A DNA stretch of 64,000 nucleotides from Halalkalicoccus paucihalophilus (GTDB lineage Archaea; Halobacteriota; Halobacteria; Halobacteriales; Halalkalicoccaceae). Under the pieces are notes generated by a model that searched no databases, had not been told where the DNA came from, and saw only the letters and a list, made by a program, of their open reading frames with translations. Positions 44,303 through 53,478 of this stretch are shown here, piece after piece (within the stretch, counting starts at the first letter, position 1; every line of letters starts with the position of its first letter). The position numbers and the translations under genes were made by a program. Location of the stretch: positions 496,001-560,000 of the forward strand of contig NZ_LTAZ01000004.1 in NCBI RefSeq assembly GCF_001593955.1, written 5' to 3'.

Positions 44303-45457
44303 ATGCCATCCGTCCGGTGTTACGACTGTGGACGTTCGGCCGACCTCGCCGATCGAAAGCGCTGTCGGTGCGGTGAGCCGCTCTGGGTCGAGACGGATCC
44401 GGAGGCGTTCGAGTGGCCCACGGGTCGGAATCCGGGGATGTGGCGCTACACGGACCTGCTTCCCGTCGACCCGCCCTCGGGCGTCGGGGCGGCCGCGGGC
44501 GGCACGCCGCTGGTGCGAACGCCCCGACTCGACGTCGGCGGCGTCCAATCGTTTCTGAAAGACGAGGGGCAGAACCCGACGGGCAGTTTCAAGGACCGCG
44601 GCAGCGCGGTCGGGGTTGCGTCGGCGCTCGATCGCGGGGTCGAGCGAATTGGCACGGTTTCCCACGGCAACATGGCGATGAGCACTGCCGCCAACGCCAC
44701 CGGTGCCGGCCTCGAGTGTGTCGTCTGTGTTCCGGCCGACATCCCCGATGAACGCCTCTCTCATATCGCGCACTACGACCCCGAAATCCTGCGGATCGAG
44801 GGCGACTACGGCCGCCTCTACGAGGTGTCGCTGGGAATCGAGGAGGTCGAGTTCGTCAACTCGGATACGCCCCTGCGGGTGGCGGGCCAGAAGACAGTCG
44901 CCCTCGAGATCTGTGAGGCCTTCTCGCCCGAAACCCCCGACGCGATCGTGCTTCCCGTTTCGAGCGGCGGCCAACTGGGCGGGATCTGGAAGGCCCTCCA
45001 CGAACTCCGCACCGCCGGACTGCTGGAGGAGTTCCCCCGACTGTACGCGGCGCAGGCGGCGGCCTGTGACCCCATCGTCCGGGCGTTCGAGGCGGACGAA
45101 AAGGAGGTCCGCGCCATCGAGGGCGGCGAGACGGTCGCCTACTCCATCGCCAACGCCGATCCCCCCGGCGGAAACCGGGCGCTCGCGGCACTGCGAGACA
45201 CCGGAGGGGGAGCGGTGTCGGTGCCGGATGGGGCCACCCGCGCCGCCCAGCAACGACTCGCCCGCGAGGGGGGCTTTCGCGTCGAGGCCTCCTCTGCAGT
45301 CGCGTACGCCGGTCTCGAACGACTCGTCGAACGTGACGAGATCGGTTCGGGCGAACGGGTCGTGACGATCCTCACCGGACACGGGTTCAAGGAGTCACAC
45401 GGGATCGACGTGGATGCGAGGACTGTTTCGCTCGACGAACTGGCAAGCGTGCTGTAG
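44303..45457 (+). CDS. thrC: Threonine synthase-like PLP enzyme with N-terminal zinc knuckle
   Basis: A 384-residue fold-type II PLP enzyme that would make threonine from O-phosphohomoserine. Lys97 in NPTGSFKDRG binds PLP, VSHGNMAMSTAANATG and VLPVSSGGQLGG bind the cofactor phosphate. The first 25 residues hold CYDC and CRC, a small zinc knuckle found in some archaeal threonine synthases. Haloarchaea often have more than one paralogue, so a related lyase role cannot be ruled out. Confidence 0.85.
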   Translation: MPSVRCYDCGRSADLADRKRCRCGEPLWVETDPEAFEWPTGRNPGMWRYTDLLPVDPPSGVGAAAGGTPLVRTPRLDVGGVQSFLKDEGQNPTGSFKDRGSAVGVASALDRGVERIGTVSHGNMAMSTAANATGAGLECVVCVPADIPDERLSHIAHYDPEILRIEGDYGRLYEVSLGIEEVEFVNSDTPLRVAGQKTVALEICEAFSPETPDAIVLPVSSGGQLGGIWKALHELRTAGLLEEFPRLYAAQAAACDPIVRAFEADEKEVRAIEGGETVAYSIANADPPGGNRALAALRDTGGGAVSVPDGATRAAQQRLAREGGFRVEASSAVAYAGLERLVERDEIGSGERVVTILTGHGFKESHGIDVDARTVSLDELASVL

Positions 45458-45480
45458 GTCCGATCGGGGTCGAATCGGAC
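45458..45480 (+). terminator. Hairpin after thrC
   Basis: Arms GTCCGAT and ATCGGAC (7 bp) flank a 9-base loop starting at the thrC stop. No T-run follows, so termination is only likely. Confidence 0.4.
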
Positions 45481-45821
45481 AGCGTTTCGAACGAACGGTA
45501 CGTACTGCGATTAGACCCACTCGAAAAGTGGATACAACGTCGAAAACAGCCGTAGCTAATCCACTATATCATTTCTTACGAGATCATAGTGTGAAAATAT
45601 CTAGAGAGTGTGTTTTTGCCACCCATTTAGTCCGTCCCTCGTCCCCGAGCTTATAACGACCTTGCAGGTGCGTGGGTCTGTCTCATACTCTGGGCTAGCC
45701 AACTACTGGACAGACCGCCGCTATCGAACGAGGTCCTCGGTCCATCGTACGGCGGTTTTTCGAACGGTACCGCCACTGATGGACGGGGACGGAACTACGG
45801 AGACGGAGCGAGCTACACCAA
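45481..45821. other. Non-coding interval with a possible small RNA or gshA leader
   Basis: No gene is recognised in this interval of about 340 bases. The left half (45500-45610) is relatively AT-rich. From about 45650 it holds a TATA-like element and two possible hairpins ending in a T-run (see the separate ncRNA entry). No TATA or Shine-Dalgarno site was found near the gshA start. Confidence 0.6.
45675..45760 (+). ncRNA. Candidate structured RNA or gshA leader element
   Basis: The TATA-like CTTATAAC at 45650-45657 would place transcription at about 45677. Hairpin 1 has arms GGTCTGTC (45675-45682) and GACAGACC (45709-45716). Hairpin 2 has arms CCGCCG (45715-45720) and CGGCGG (45750-45755) followed by five T (45756-45760). 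The layout looks like a short RNA ending in a terminator. The arms share two bases, so they compete, which would suit a switch. No known family was matched. Confidence 0.35.
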
Positions 45822-46907
45822 ATGAAAACGAGCATCGAAGTGGAGTACTGGGTGATCGACCGGAACGGGGCGTTGACCGATCCCGAGGATCTGGCGGAGA
45901 TCTCCCCACAGGTCGAAGAGGAGTTCGTCGATTGCCTCTTCGAAATCAAGACGACCCCCTGTGAATCGGTCGACGAACTGCGCGAGGAATTCGTCGAGCG
46001 GTTGGACGAGGTCCTGCGCGAAGCGAAAGCACGGGGAAAAGCGCTCGTCCCGCTCGGAACGCCGATCAACGCCGGCGAGATCGACCAGTTCCCCGAGGAG
46101 CGCGCCCGCATCCAGCGACGCGTCCTCGGCGAGGACTTCGACTACGCGAAACACTGTGCCGGAACCCACATCCACTTCGAGAAACGGCGCGTCGTCGACC
46201 AGTTGAACACGCTCATCGCGCTCGACCCCGCCCTCGCGCTGATGAACTCCTCGCCGTACTACAAGGGCCGTCGGGTCGCCGCGGGTGCGCGTCCCTACAT
46301 CTATCGAAAGAAGGGGTACGCGACGTTTCCCGATCACGGCCAGTTGTGGGACTATGCCGACTGTGTCGCCGGGTGGAACGACCGGCTCGAACGGCGATAC
46401 GCGGAGTTCAAGCGGGCGGCGATGGAAGCCGGCGTCGACGAGGAACGCTTCGAGGCGAACTTCTCTCCCGACGACTCGATCTGGACGCCGGTCCGGTTGC
46501 GAAAGAGCTACCCGACCGTCGAGTGGCGCTCACCGGACGCCGCGCTCCCGAGCGAGATCCTCCGGCTCGCCGGTGAGCTATACCCGATCATGGACCGGGC
46601 GAGCCGCGTCGACGTCAGCATCGAGGGCGAAGATGGGTTCGTCGCCGAGGACGCCATCACGCTTCCCGAGTTCGACGCGCTCCGCGAGTACGCAGACGCC
46701 GCGATCCAGGAGGGCCTCGATTCTGATCGCGTCCGCTCGTATCTCGAGCGGATGACACTGAACGTCTCGAGCTACGATCCGATCTCGCCGCGGATCGACG
46801 GCCAACGATACGTCGACGCGGCCGGTGCCCGCGATCTGCGCCTCGAATACGCGACCGTCCTCGAACGCGACGTCGCTCGACTCACAGCCCCGAAAAAACG
46901 CGTCTGA
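45822..46907 (+). CDS. gshA: Glutamate-cysteine ligase (haloarchaeal GshA)
   Basis: Makes gamma-glutamylcysteine, the main low-molecular-weight thiol of haloarchaea, from glutamate, cysteine and ATP. The 361-residue protein has MKTSIEVEYWVIDRNG at the start. CLFEIKTTPCESVDELREEF near 40 supplies the acidic metal ligand, and CAGTHIHFEK near 110 is the usual active-site stretch of the GCS2 type. KKGYATFPDHGQLWDY and VRLRKSYPTVEWRSPD also match the family. It is transcribed after a 364-base gap without other genes. Confidence 0.9.
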   Translation: MKTSIEVEYWVIDRNGALTDPEDLAEISPQVEEEFVDCLFEIKTTPCESVDELREEFVERLDEVLREAKARGKALVPLGTPINAGEIDQFPEERARIQRRVLGEDFDYAKHCAGTHIHFEKRRVVDQLNTLIALDPALALMNSSPYYKGRRVAAGARPYIYRKKGYATFPDHGQLWDYADCVAGWNDRLERRYAEFKRAAMEAGVDEERFEANFSPDDSIWTPVRLRKSYPTVEWRSPDAALPSEILRLAGELYPIMDRASRVDVSIEGEDGFVAEDAITLPEFDALREYADAAIQEGLDSDRVRSYLERMTLNVSSYDPISPRIDGQRYVDAAGARDLRLEYATVLERDVARLTAPKKRV

Positions 46908-46908
46908 G

Positions 46909-47778
46909 TTACAGCAGCTCCTCGACGCTGTCGGCGACCTCTTCGGGGGTGTCGCCAACGGGGACGCCCGCGTCGTTGAGCGCGTCGATCTTCGATTCTG
47001 CGGTACCGGTCCCGCTACCGGAGACGATCGCGCCGGCGTGACCCATCCGCTTTCCGGGTGGGGCCGTGCGCCCGGCGATGAACCCTGCGACCGGCGTGTC
47101 CATGTTCTCGGCGATGAACTGTGCGGCCTGTTCTTCGTCCTCGCCGCCGATCTCGCCGCACATGACGACCGCATCGGTTTCGGGATCGTCCTCGAACAGC
47201 GAGAGCGCGTCGACGAAGGAGGTCCCGATGATCGGATCGCCCCCGATTCCCACCGCGGTCGTCTGACCGAGTCCGCGGTTGGTGAGGTTGTCGACGACCT
47301 GGTAGGTCAGGGTACCTGATCGGGAGACGAGCCCGACGTTACCCGACGAGAAGATGTTGCCGGGCAGAATTCCTAACTTGGCCTCGCCGGGGGTGATTAG
47401 ACCGGGGCAGTTCGGCCCGACGAGGTGGGTGTCGACCTCCGAGAGCCGTTTGTTCACCTTCGCCATGTCCTGGGTCGGGATCCCTTCGGTGATGGCGACC
47501 GCGAGGTCGAGGTCCGAATCCAGGGACTCGAAGATGGCGTCCGCGGCGAACGCGGGAGGCACGAAGATCACGGAAGCGTCCGCGTCCTCCTCGCGCACGG
47601 CTTGGCTGACGGTGTCGTAGACCGGCACGCCAGCCACTTCTTGACCGCCGCGTCCGGGCACCGCGCCCGCGACAACGTTCGTGCCGTACTCCATCATCTG
47701 TTCGGTGTGGAACTTCCCCTCGCCACCGGTGATGCCCTGTACGACCACGCGGGTGTCGTCGTCGACTAGAATGCTCAT
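46909..47778 (-). CDS. sucD: Succinyl-CoA ligase alpha subunit
   Basis: ADP- or GDP-forming succinyl-CoA synthetase, alpha subunit, 289 residues. The CoA-binding Rossmann region is [24 protein letters not shown], and the phosphorylated His247 lies in [28 protein letters not shown] is highly typical. Its start overlaps the sucC stop by four bases (ATGA), so the two genes form one operon. It closes a TCA step next to icd in the same region. Confidence 0.96.
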   Translation of the reverse strand: MSILVDDDTRVVVQGITGGEGKFHTEQMMEYGTNVVAGAVPGRGGQEVAGVPVYDTVSQAVREEDADASVIFVPPAFAADAIFESLDSDLDLAVAITEGIPTQDMAKVNKRLSEVDTHLVGPNCPGLITPGEAKLGILPGNIFSSGNVGLVSRSGTLTYQVVDNLTNRGLGQTTAVGIGGDPIIGTSFVDALSLFEDDPETDAVVMCGEIGGEDEEQAAQFIAENMDTPVAGFIAGRTAPPGKRMGHAGAIVSGSGTGTAESKIDALNDAGVPVGDTPEEVADSVEELL

Positions 47779-48920
47779 TGGCTTGCCTCCTGTGCGTTCT
47801 CGACGGCACGCTGAACCGCTTCTTCCAAGGTCTGTTCGACCTGCACGAGGTCCGCGTTCAGGATCTCCATACCCTCCTCGGCGTTCGTCCCCGCCAGCCG
47901 GACGACGACCGGTTTGGGGATCTCGTCGAACTGCTCTAAGGCGTTGTTGATCCCCTTCGCGACCTCGTCCCCGCGGGTGATGCCGCCGAAGATGTTGAAC
48001 ACGACCGACTCGACGTTCTCGTCGGAGAAGACCATGTCCAGCGCGTTCGCAATCCGGTCGGCCTTCGCGCCGCCGCCGACGTCGAGGAAGTTCGCGGGCT
48101 CACCACCATAATGATCGACCAGATCGAGCGTCGTCATCACGAGGCCCGCGCCGTTGCCGATGATGCCGACGTCGCCGTCGAGTCGAACGTAATCGAAGCC
48201 GTACTCGCCGGCCTTGCGTTCGAGGTCGTCCTCGTATGAGTCCTCCTCCATCTCGGCGAGTTCTGGCTGGCGAAACAGCGCGTCCTCGTCGATGTTCATC
48301 ACGGCGTCGGCGGCGACGACCTCCCCACTACTGGTTACCATCAGCGGGTTGATCTCCGTGTCGCTGGCGTCCCGGTCGTCCCACAGCGAAAAGAGCGTCG
48401 TGAGCACGCTCGAAACGTCGCCGGCGACCTCGCGGTCGATCCCGGCGTCGTAGACCGCGCGGCGGGCCTGATACGGCTGGAGGCCGAAGGCGGGGTCGAT
48501 GTATTCGCGGGCGATCGCCTCGGGGTCCTCTTCTGCGACCGACTCGATGTCCACTCCACCCTTCTCCGAAACCATCGCGACGGGCTTTCCCTCGCCACGA
48601 TCCATCGTCACGCCGACGTAGAGTTCGTCGACGAAATCGACGGCCCCCTCGACGAGGACACGCCCGACGGTGTAGCCCTTGAGGTCCATCCCGAGGATGG
48701 CGTCTGCGGCCTCGCGGGCCTCCTCGTCGTTCTCGACGAGTTTGATCCCGCCGGCCTTCCCGCGACCGCCGACGTGTACTTGCGCTTTGACGGCGACCGG
48801 ATACCCGATCGACTCGGCCGCAGAAAGCACCTCCTCCGTGCTTTCTGCGAGCTGCGAGTCGGGCGTCGGGATGCCCGCGTCGGCGAACACCGACTTCGCC
48901 TGATACTCGTGAAGCTTCAT
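47775..48920 (-). CDS. sucC: Succinyl-CoA ligase beta subunit
   Basis: ATP-grasp beta subunit of succinyl-CoA synthetase, 381 residues. It begins [20 protein letters not shown], binds nucleotide at [19 protein letters not shown], and ends with the [16 protein letters not shown] loop of the C-terminal domain. It is the first gene of the sucC-sucD unit, with a 4-base overlap to sucD. Confidence 0.96.
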   Translation of the reverse strand: MKLHEYQAKSVFADAGIPTPDSQLAESTEEVLSAAESIGYPVAVKAQVHVGGRGKAGGIKLVENDEEAREAADAILGMDLKGYTVGRVLVEGAVDFVDELYVGVTMDRGEGKPVAMVSEKGGVDIESVAEEDPEAIAREYIDPAFGLQPYQARRAVYDAGIDREVAGDVSSVLTTLFSLWDDRDASDTEINPLMVTSSGEVVAADAVMNIDEDALFRQPELAEMEEDSYEDDLERKAGEYGFDYVRLDGDVGIIGNGAGLVMTTLDLVDHYGGEPANFLDVGGGAKADRIANALDMVFSDENVESVVFNIFGGITRGDEVAKGINNALEQFDEIPKPVVVRLAGTNAEEGMEILNADLVQVEQTLEEAVQRAVENAQEASQ

Positions 48921-48994
48921 TGGTGACTCGAACGGAACTCCTGCGTACGGCGAGTTAGTAGTACCGAAAGCGGTCGCGAAGGCTCACCACGAGA

Positions 48995-49698
48995 TCACTC
49001 GTCGTCCTTCCAATCGCCGGCCTCTACGCCGTGGTATTCGCCTTTGGCCTGCCGGGAGGACGGCCACGCCGTCAGTACGAGGGCGACGACGTAGTACAGC
49101 ACGACTACCCCGACCACGACCGTTCCCGGCACGCCCGGCATCGCCGCGGTTTCGACCCACCGCTCGCCCGGAACGAACAGGCTGATCCGAAACAGCCACG
49201 CCAGAAGTAACACGCTCAACAACAGGAAGTAGACGCGCCGCAACCGCCGCGTTATCGCCTCCCGTGTCGAGACCTTCAACGTGGGATTGCGCAGGTCGTC
49301 GGCGAGTTCGGTCCGCCACTCCCGCCGGATCGAACTCTCGGGGTTGAACGCGTTGGCGAAGACGTTCTCCTCGATCATCCGAACCCGGGATCGCGTGGCG
49401 TCGAACGATAGCGTCTGATGTCGAAGACGAGAAAGACCGATAGGGCGAACATGCCGATCAACAGGAAGTATGGCGGGCTGTCCACCGAGGCGAACGACAG
49501 CGAGAGGACGGCGGCGATGACGGCGATGGCCCAGTCGGTCGTCAGGTCGAGGCGATCCAGACGCTTCGACATCTGTCCCACCTCTCCCCGGTAGTAATGG
49601 GGAAGCAACGAGAGGAACTCCGTCGGTTCCGCTCCGGCCTTCGCCGCGACCTCCCGTGCGTCGTGTGTCTCGGGGTCGAATCGATCGTCTTCTTCCAT
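48995..49698 (-). pseudogene. DUF2270 membrane protein split by a single-base deletion
   Basis: DUF2270 proteins are about 230 residues with two pairs of membrane segments. Here two frames share the family. The first starts at 49698 (MEEDDRFDPETHDAREV, then FLSLLPHYYRGEV), reaches FDIRRYR and then reads 9 unrelated residues to a TGA. The second resumes at MIEENVFANAF (49378) and continues to 48995. Between them, the -1 frame reads FDATRSRVRM, which joins the halves exactly. One missing T near 49404 explains it; the intact gene would encode 234 residues. The TGA and ATG overlap as ATGA, so the halves could be translated by reinitiation, or a sequencing error may exist. Confidence 0.85.
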
Positions 49699-49813
49699 AC
49701 GTCTCGTAGGTCCTCTCCGGGCAAAGAGCTCACAGTCCATCCCACCGACAGGATGCCACGCTATCCGACGTGTCATCCGTCGAAATGCCCGTGCGGTTTC
49801 TCACCGTACCGAA

Positions 49814-49837
49814 CCGATTATCGTATACGTTAATCGG
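49814..49837. promoter_or_regulatory. 24-base near-perfect palindrome, possible operator
   Basis: CCGATTA and TAATCGG arms surround a core with the perfect palindrome CGTATACG; 22 of 24 positions are symmetrical. It lies in the divergent region between the DUF2270 gene and the phosphodiesterase-like gene. The symmetry fits a dimeric regulator site better than a hairpin. Confidence 0.45.
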
Positions 49838-49946
49838 ATAGCTAGTGAATGATCCGGTGATTGAAACCGGGTATAACACATCTCCATTCGTATGTTATCG
49901 ATCCGCTAACGAGGCGTTCACGTCAACTAATATGACAGTTAGCAGA

Positions 49947-49955
49947 TCTATAATA
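49947..49955 (+). promoter_or_regulatory. TATA element of the phosphodiesterase-like gene
   Basis: TCTATAATA is centred about 39 bases upstream of the ATG at 49990, implying a leader of about 13 bases. Confidence 0.45.
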
Positions 49956-49989
49956 AGGCGGGAACCGTGCGTAGAGCACCCCGGTTGCA

Positions 49990-51612
49990 ATGTCACTGGA
50001 CCGTGGTGGGAACGTCGATACGCTGCTGATCGGTATCGACGCCTGTAGCGAGGGGATACTCGAACCGTTGTTCGAAGCAGATCGGGTGCCGACGATCCAG
50101 TCGATCTGGGAAAGCGGCCCGAGCGGGACGCTCGAATCGCAGATACCGCCCTGGACAGCGAGCGCGTGGCCCTCGCTGTACACCGGGACGAACCCCGGCA
50201 AACATGGCGTTTTCGATTTCCTGACATACGACGGTTACGACTGGGGCGTGGCGAACGCGAACGCCGTCGACGAACACTCGCTGTGGGAGCTCCTCGACCA
50301 TCACGACCGCCGAAGCGTCGTCGTCAACGTCCCGATGACCTACCCGCCTAGCGAAATCGACGGCGCAGTGATACCGGGCTTTACAGCCCCCGAGAACCCG
50401 CCCTCCCATCCCAAGGGGATCTTGAAGGAGGTTCGCGAGGCGATCGGCGAGTACACGGTGTACCCGACGCCGGGCGGCGAGGCCGAGGCCTTCGAGGAGT
50501 ACGTCGAGTCGGTCGGGATGCGAAGCGACGCCTTTCTCTATCTCGTCGAGCAGTTCGAGCCTGACTTCGGATTCGTCCAGTTTCAGGTCACGGACACGGT
50601 CTTTCACCAGTACGGCTACGAGGAGGAACTCGTCGCGGAGATCTACGAGGCGGTCGACCGCGAGATCGATCGCATCCTCAAGGCCACCGACCCGAACGTC
50701 GCCCTTCTCGTGAGCGATCATGGCCTCGGGAAGTACGAGGGATGGGAGTTCCGGCTGAACACGTTCCTCAGGGATCACGGCTACATCGAGACGACCCGTA
50801 ACGCCGCGGGGATGCCCTCCTGGCAGACGATGCGCGAGCAGTCGCTCAGGAAGGGCGAGGAGACCACTGAACGCCAGCCGACGATGCTCGAACGCGGGGT
50901 CGCGACCGCTGCGAACTTCGGGCTCACCACCCGCCGGATCGGTCGCGCCCTCGAAACCGTCGGGCTCGCCGACCTCGCGAAGCGCTACGCGCCGGCAGGG
51001 ATCGTCAAGGCGTCGGACGAACAGGTCGACTTCACCCGATCGCGGGCGTACATGCGCTCGCGCGTCGAGACGGGCGTTCGGATCAACCTCAAGGGGCGCG
51101 ATCCGGAGGGTGGCGTCTCCCCCGAGGAGTACGAGGACCTCCGCGAGGAACTGATCGAGCTCCTGTCGGGCGTCGAAGCCCCGGACGGCGAACCGGTCTT
51201 CGAGGACGTCGCGCGCGTCGAAGAGTACTTCGAGGGGCCGAACGTCGATCGGGCCGTCGACGTCATGACCGTGCCCAACGATTGGAACTACTTCCTCTCG
51301 GCCCAACTCCGTGAGGACCTCTTCGTCCCCCCGTCCGAGCCGTGGAACCATAAACTCGAAGGCGTCGTGATGGCGAGCGGGCCGGGGATCGACGCCGATG
51401 CGGACCTCTCGGGGGCACACCTCCTCGATATCGCGCCGACGGTCCTCTCGGCGCTCGGCGTGCCCAGAAGCGACCGGATGGACGGCGACCCCCTTTCGCT
51501 GGTCGCGCCGACCGACGAGATGGCCTACCCCGACCGGAGGAAGGGAGTGCGAGGGACGACCACCGACGGAAACGTCGAGGACCGACTGACGGATCTGGGC
51601 TATCTCGAGTAG
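49990..51612 (+). CDS. Alkaline-phosphatase-superfamily phosphodiesterase-like protein
   Basis: A 540-residue member of the alkaline phosphatase fold, nearest to type I phosphodiesterase/nucleotide pyrophosphatase. Metal and nucleophile residues are visible: Asp17 (GIDACSEG), Thr56 in PPWTASAWPS, FQVTDTVFHQYG near 200, SDHGLGKYEG near 242, and a C-terminal GPGIDADADLSGAHLLDIAPTVL with the last His. No signal peptide is seen. Such proteins often act on lipid or glycan phosphates. It precedes an ABC-2 exporter by 48 bases, but co-function is only a guess. Confidence 0.82.
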   Translation: MSLDRGGNVDTLLIGIDACSEGILEPLFEADRVPTIQSIWESGPSGTLESQIPPWTASAWPSLYTGTNPGKHGVFDFLTYDGYDWGVANANAVDEHSLWELLDHHDRRSVVVNVPMTYPPSEIDGAVIPGFTAPENPPSHPKGILKEVREAIGEYTVYPTPGGEAEAFEEYVESVGMRSDAFLYLVEQFEPDFGFVQFQVTDTVFHQYGYEEELVAEIYEAVDREIDRILKATDPNVALLVSDHGLGKYEGWEFRLNTFLRDHGYIETTRNAAGMPSWQTMREQSLRKGEETTERQPTMLERGVATAANFGLTTRRIGRALETVGLADLAKRYAPAGIVKASDEQVDFTRSRAYMRSRVETGVRINLKGRDPEGGVSPEEYEDLREELIELLSGVEAPDGEPVFEDVARVEEYFEGPNVDRAVDVMTVPNDWNYFLSAQLREDLFVPPSEPWNHKLEGVVMASGPGIDADADLSGAHLLDIAPTVLSALGVPRSDRMDGDPLSLVAPTDEMAYPDRRKGVRGTTTDGNVEDRLTDLGYLE

Positions 51613-51660
51613 GCTTCCGCATCCGTCGCGCTTTATCGTCGCGAGCACGTCCGTCCGACA

Positions 51661-52668
51661 ATGACATTGGCGATAGACGCAACGGATCTCGAGAAGGACT
51701 ACGGCGACGTCCGGGCGCTCGACGGTCTGAATCTCTCGGTCGAACAGGGGGAGTTCTTCGGCCTCCTCGGGCCGAACGGTGCGGGCAAAACGACCTTTAT
51801 CAACACGCTCGTCGGACTCGTGCGAAAGACCGGCGGCGAGGTGACGGTCTTCGGCAACGACGTTGAGGACGAGTACCGCGAGGTGCGCGACAGCATCGGA
51901 CTGGCCCCACAGGAGTTCAACGTCGACCGGTTCTTCCCGATCCGCGAAGTACTGATGCACAAGGCGGGCTATCACGGCGTGAGCGAGGCCGAACGCGAGC
52001 GCCGGGCCGACGAGGCGCTCAAGCTCGTCGGGATCTACGACAAGCGAAACACCCGTTTCGACTGGCTCTCGGGCGGGATGAAACGCCGCCTGCTCCTCGC
52101 ACGGGCGATCGTAACCGAGCCGAACCTCCTCATTCTGGACGAACCGACCGCGGGCGTCGACGTCCAACTCCGCCACGACCTCTGGGAGGTGATCAACCGG
52201 CTGAACGACGAGGGGACGACGATCCTGCTGACGACCCACTACATCGAGGAGGCTGAACGCCTCTGTGACCGGGTCGCGATCATGGATTCGGGCCGGAAGG
52301 TGACGGTCGCCACACCCGAGGAACTCACCGAGCGGGGCAGTGATACCATCACCGTCGAACTGCGCGATCCACCGGCGAGCGCGCCGCCTCTCGACGGGCT
52401 CTCGGAAGTCGAGGACACCCGACTGGAGGACGATCGGCTGGCCGTCCGGGTGGCGGGCAGCGGCGGACGGGTCGCCCCGCGACTGCTCAACGCGCTCGAA
52501 GACAGGGGCCACGAGATCACCGACATCGACATCTCGCGTACATCACTCGAAGAGATTTTCGTCGAACTCACCGAAGGCCAACGCGGGAGTGACGAGCCCG
52601 ACGGTGACGGCACCGGCGAGGACGGCACGGCCGACGAACCCGCCCGTCTCGCGGGGGAGGCCCGCTGA
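51661..52668 (+). CDS. ABC-2 type transporter ATP-binding protein
   Basis: A 335-residue ATPase of the DrrA/daunorubicin-type exporters. Walker A is GPNGAGKT (37-44), the signature is LSGGMKRRLL near 136, and Walker B is LLILDEPTAGVD near 156. The C-terminal 90 residues include a small fold ending in a negatively charged tail rich in Asp, Gly and Glu. The last base of its stop (TGATG overlap) is shared with the permease start, giving tight coupling. The exported substrate is unknown. Confidence 0.92.
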   Translation: MTLAIDATDLEKDYGDVRALDGLNLSVEQGEFFGLLGPNGAGKTTFINTLVGLVRKTGGEVTVFGNDVEDEYREVRDSIGLAPQEFNVDRFFPIREVLMHKAGYHGVSEAERERRADEALKLVGIYDKRNTRFDWLSGGMKRRLLLARAIVTEPNLLILDEPTAGVDVQLRHDLWEVINRLNDEGTTILLTTHYIEEAERLCDRVAIMDSGRKVTVATPEELTERGSDTITVELRDPPASAPPLDGLSEVEDTRLEDDRLAVRVAGSGGRVAPRLLNALEDRGHEITDIDISRTSLEEIFVELTEGQRGSDEPDGDGTGEDGTADEPARLAGEAR

Positions 52669-53441
52669 TGGTCGAAAACCCGGTTTCGGCCCGGTTCTAT
52701 ACGCTGCTCGAACGCGAGGTCCAGCGGTTCGTCCGGCGGCCTTGGAACACGTTCCTCCCGCCGATGATCACGAACGTGCTCTATTTCTCGGTGTTCGGCG
52801 TCATCCTCGGGACGCGCATCCAGGAGATCCAGGGCTTTTCCTACATCCTGTTTCTCCTGCCCGGACTCGTGGTTCTGGGGGCGATCTCGAACGCCTTCGA
52901 GAACGCCTCGTTTTCGATCTTCCACGGCCGGTGGAACGAGTACATCCACGAGACGATCACCTCGCCGCTGTCCTATACCGAGATGGTGCTCGCCTACGTC
53001 CTCTCCAGTGCGTCGAGAGGGATCGTCGTCGGGGTCATCATCGCGGTCATCGGCGCGTTTTTCACTCCCGTGGGGGTCGAACAGCCGTTCTACCTCGTCG
53101 CGTTCATGCTCGTCGTCTCGCTGCTGTTTGCCGCCCTCGGGGTCGTCGGCGGGTTGGTGGCGAAGGACTTCGACCACCTCACGGTGATGAACCAGTTCAT
53201 TCTTCGACCATTGGTCTTCTTCGGCGGCGTCTTCTACTCGCTCGAGATCCTGCCGTCGCTCTGGAGAACGGTCTCGCTGTTGAACCCGATGGTCTACATG
53301 GTCAACGGCGTCAGATATGGCTTTCTGGGCTACTCCGACGTCGACCCGAACACCGCGCTCGCGGTGCTCTCGGGGCTGACGATCGGCGTGGTCGCGCTCG
53401 ATATCGCCATGTTCGCACGGGGCTACGGGCTGACGGACTGA
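52668..53441 (+). CDS. ABC-2 type transporter permease
   Basis: A 257-residue permease with six hydrophobic segments, of the ABC-2 family (VENPVSARFYTLLEREVQRFVRRPWNTFLPPM start, then ISNAFENASFSIFHGRWNEY). FFGGVFYSLEILPSLWRTV near 190 and NPMVYMVNGVRYGFLG are typical of the group. It is the partner of the preceding ATPase; their codons overlap by one base. Confidence 0.9.
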   Translation: MVENPVSARFYTLLEREVQRFVRRPWNTFLPPMITNVLYFSVFGVILGTRIQEIQGFSYILFLLPGLVVLGAISNAFENASFSIFHGRWNEYIHETITSPLSYTEMVLAYVLSSASRGIVVGVIIAVIGAFFTPVGVEQPFYLVAFMLVVSLLFAALGVVGGLVAKDFDHLTVMNQFILRPLVFFGGVFYSLEILPSLWRTVSLLNPMVYMVNGVRYGFLGYSDVDPNTALAVLSGLTIGVVALDIAMFARGYGLTD

Positions 53442-53478
53442 GGAGTAGGGTTTTGTCGTCCGAGCGCGACTCCCCCGT

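Noticed and set aside
45458-45500. Possible tRNA, because of a GGTCGAAT-like stretch after thrC
   Set aside because: No acceptor, D-arm or anticodon arm could be drawn; a simple 7-bp hairpin explains it.
49993-52512. 839-codon minus-strand frame
   Set aside because: Antisense to the phosphodiesterase-like and ABC genes, which have full family motifs; high GC lengthens antisense frames.
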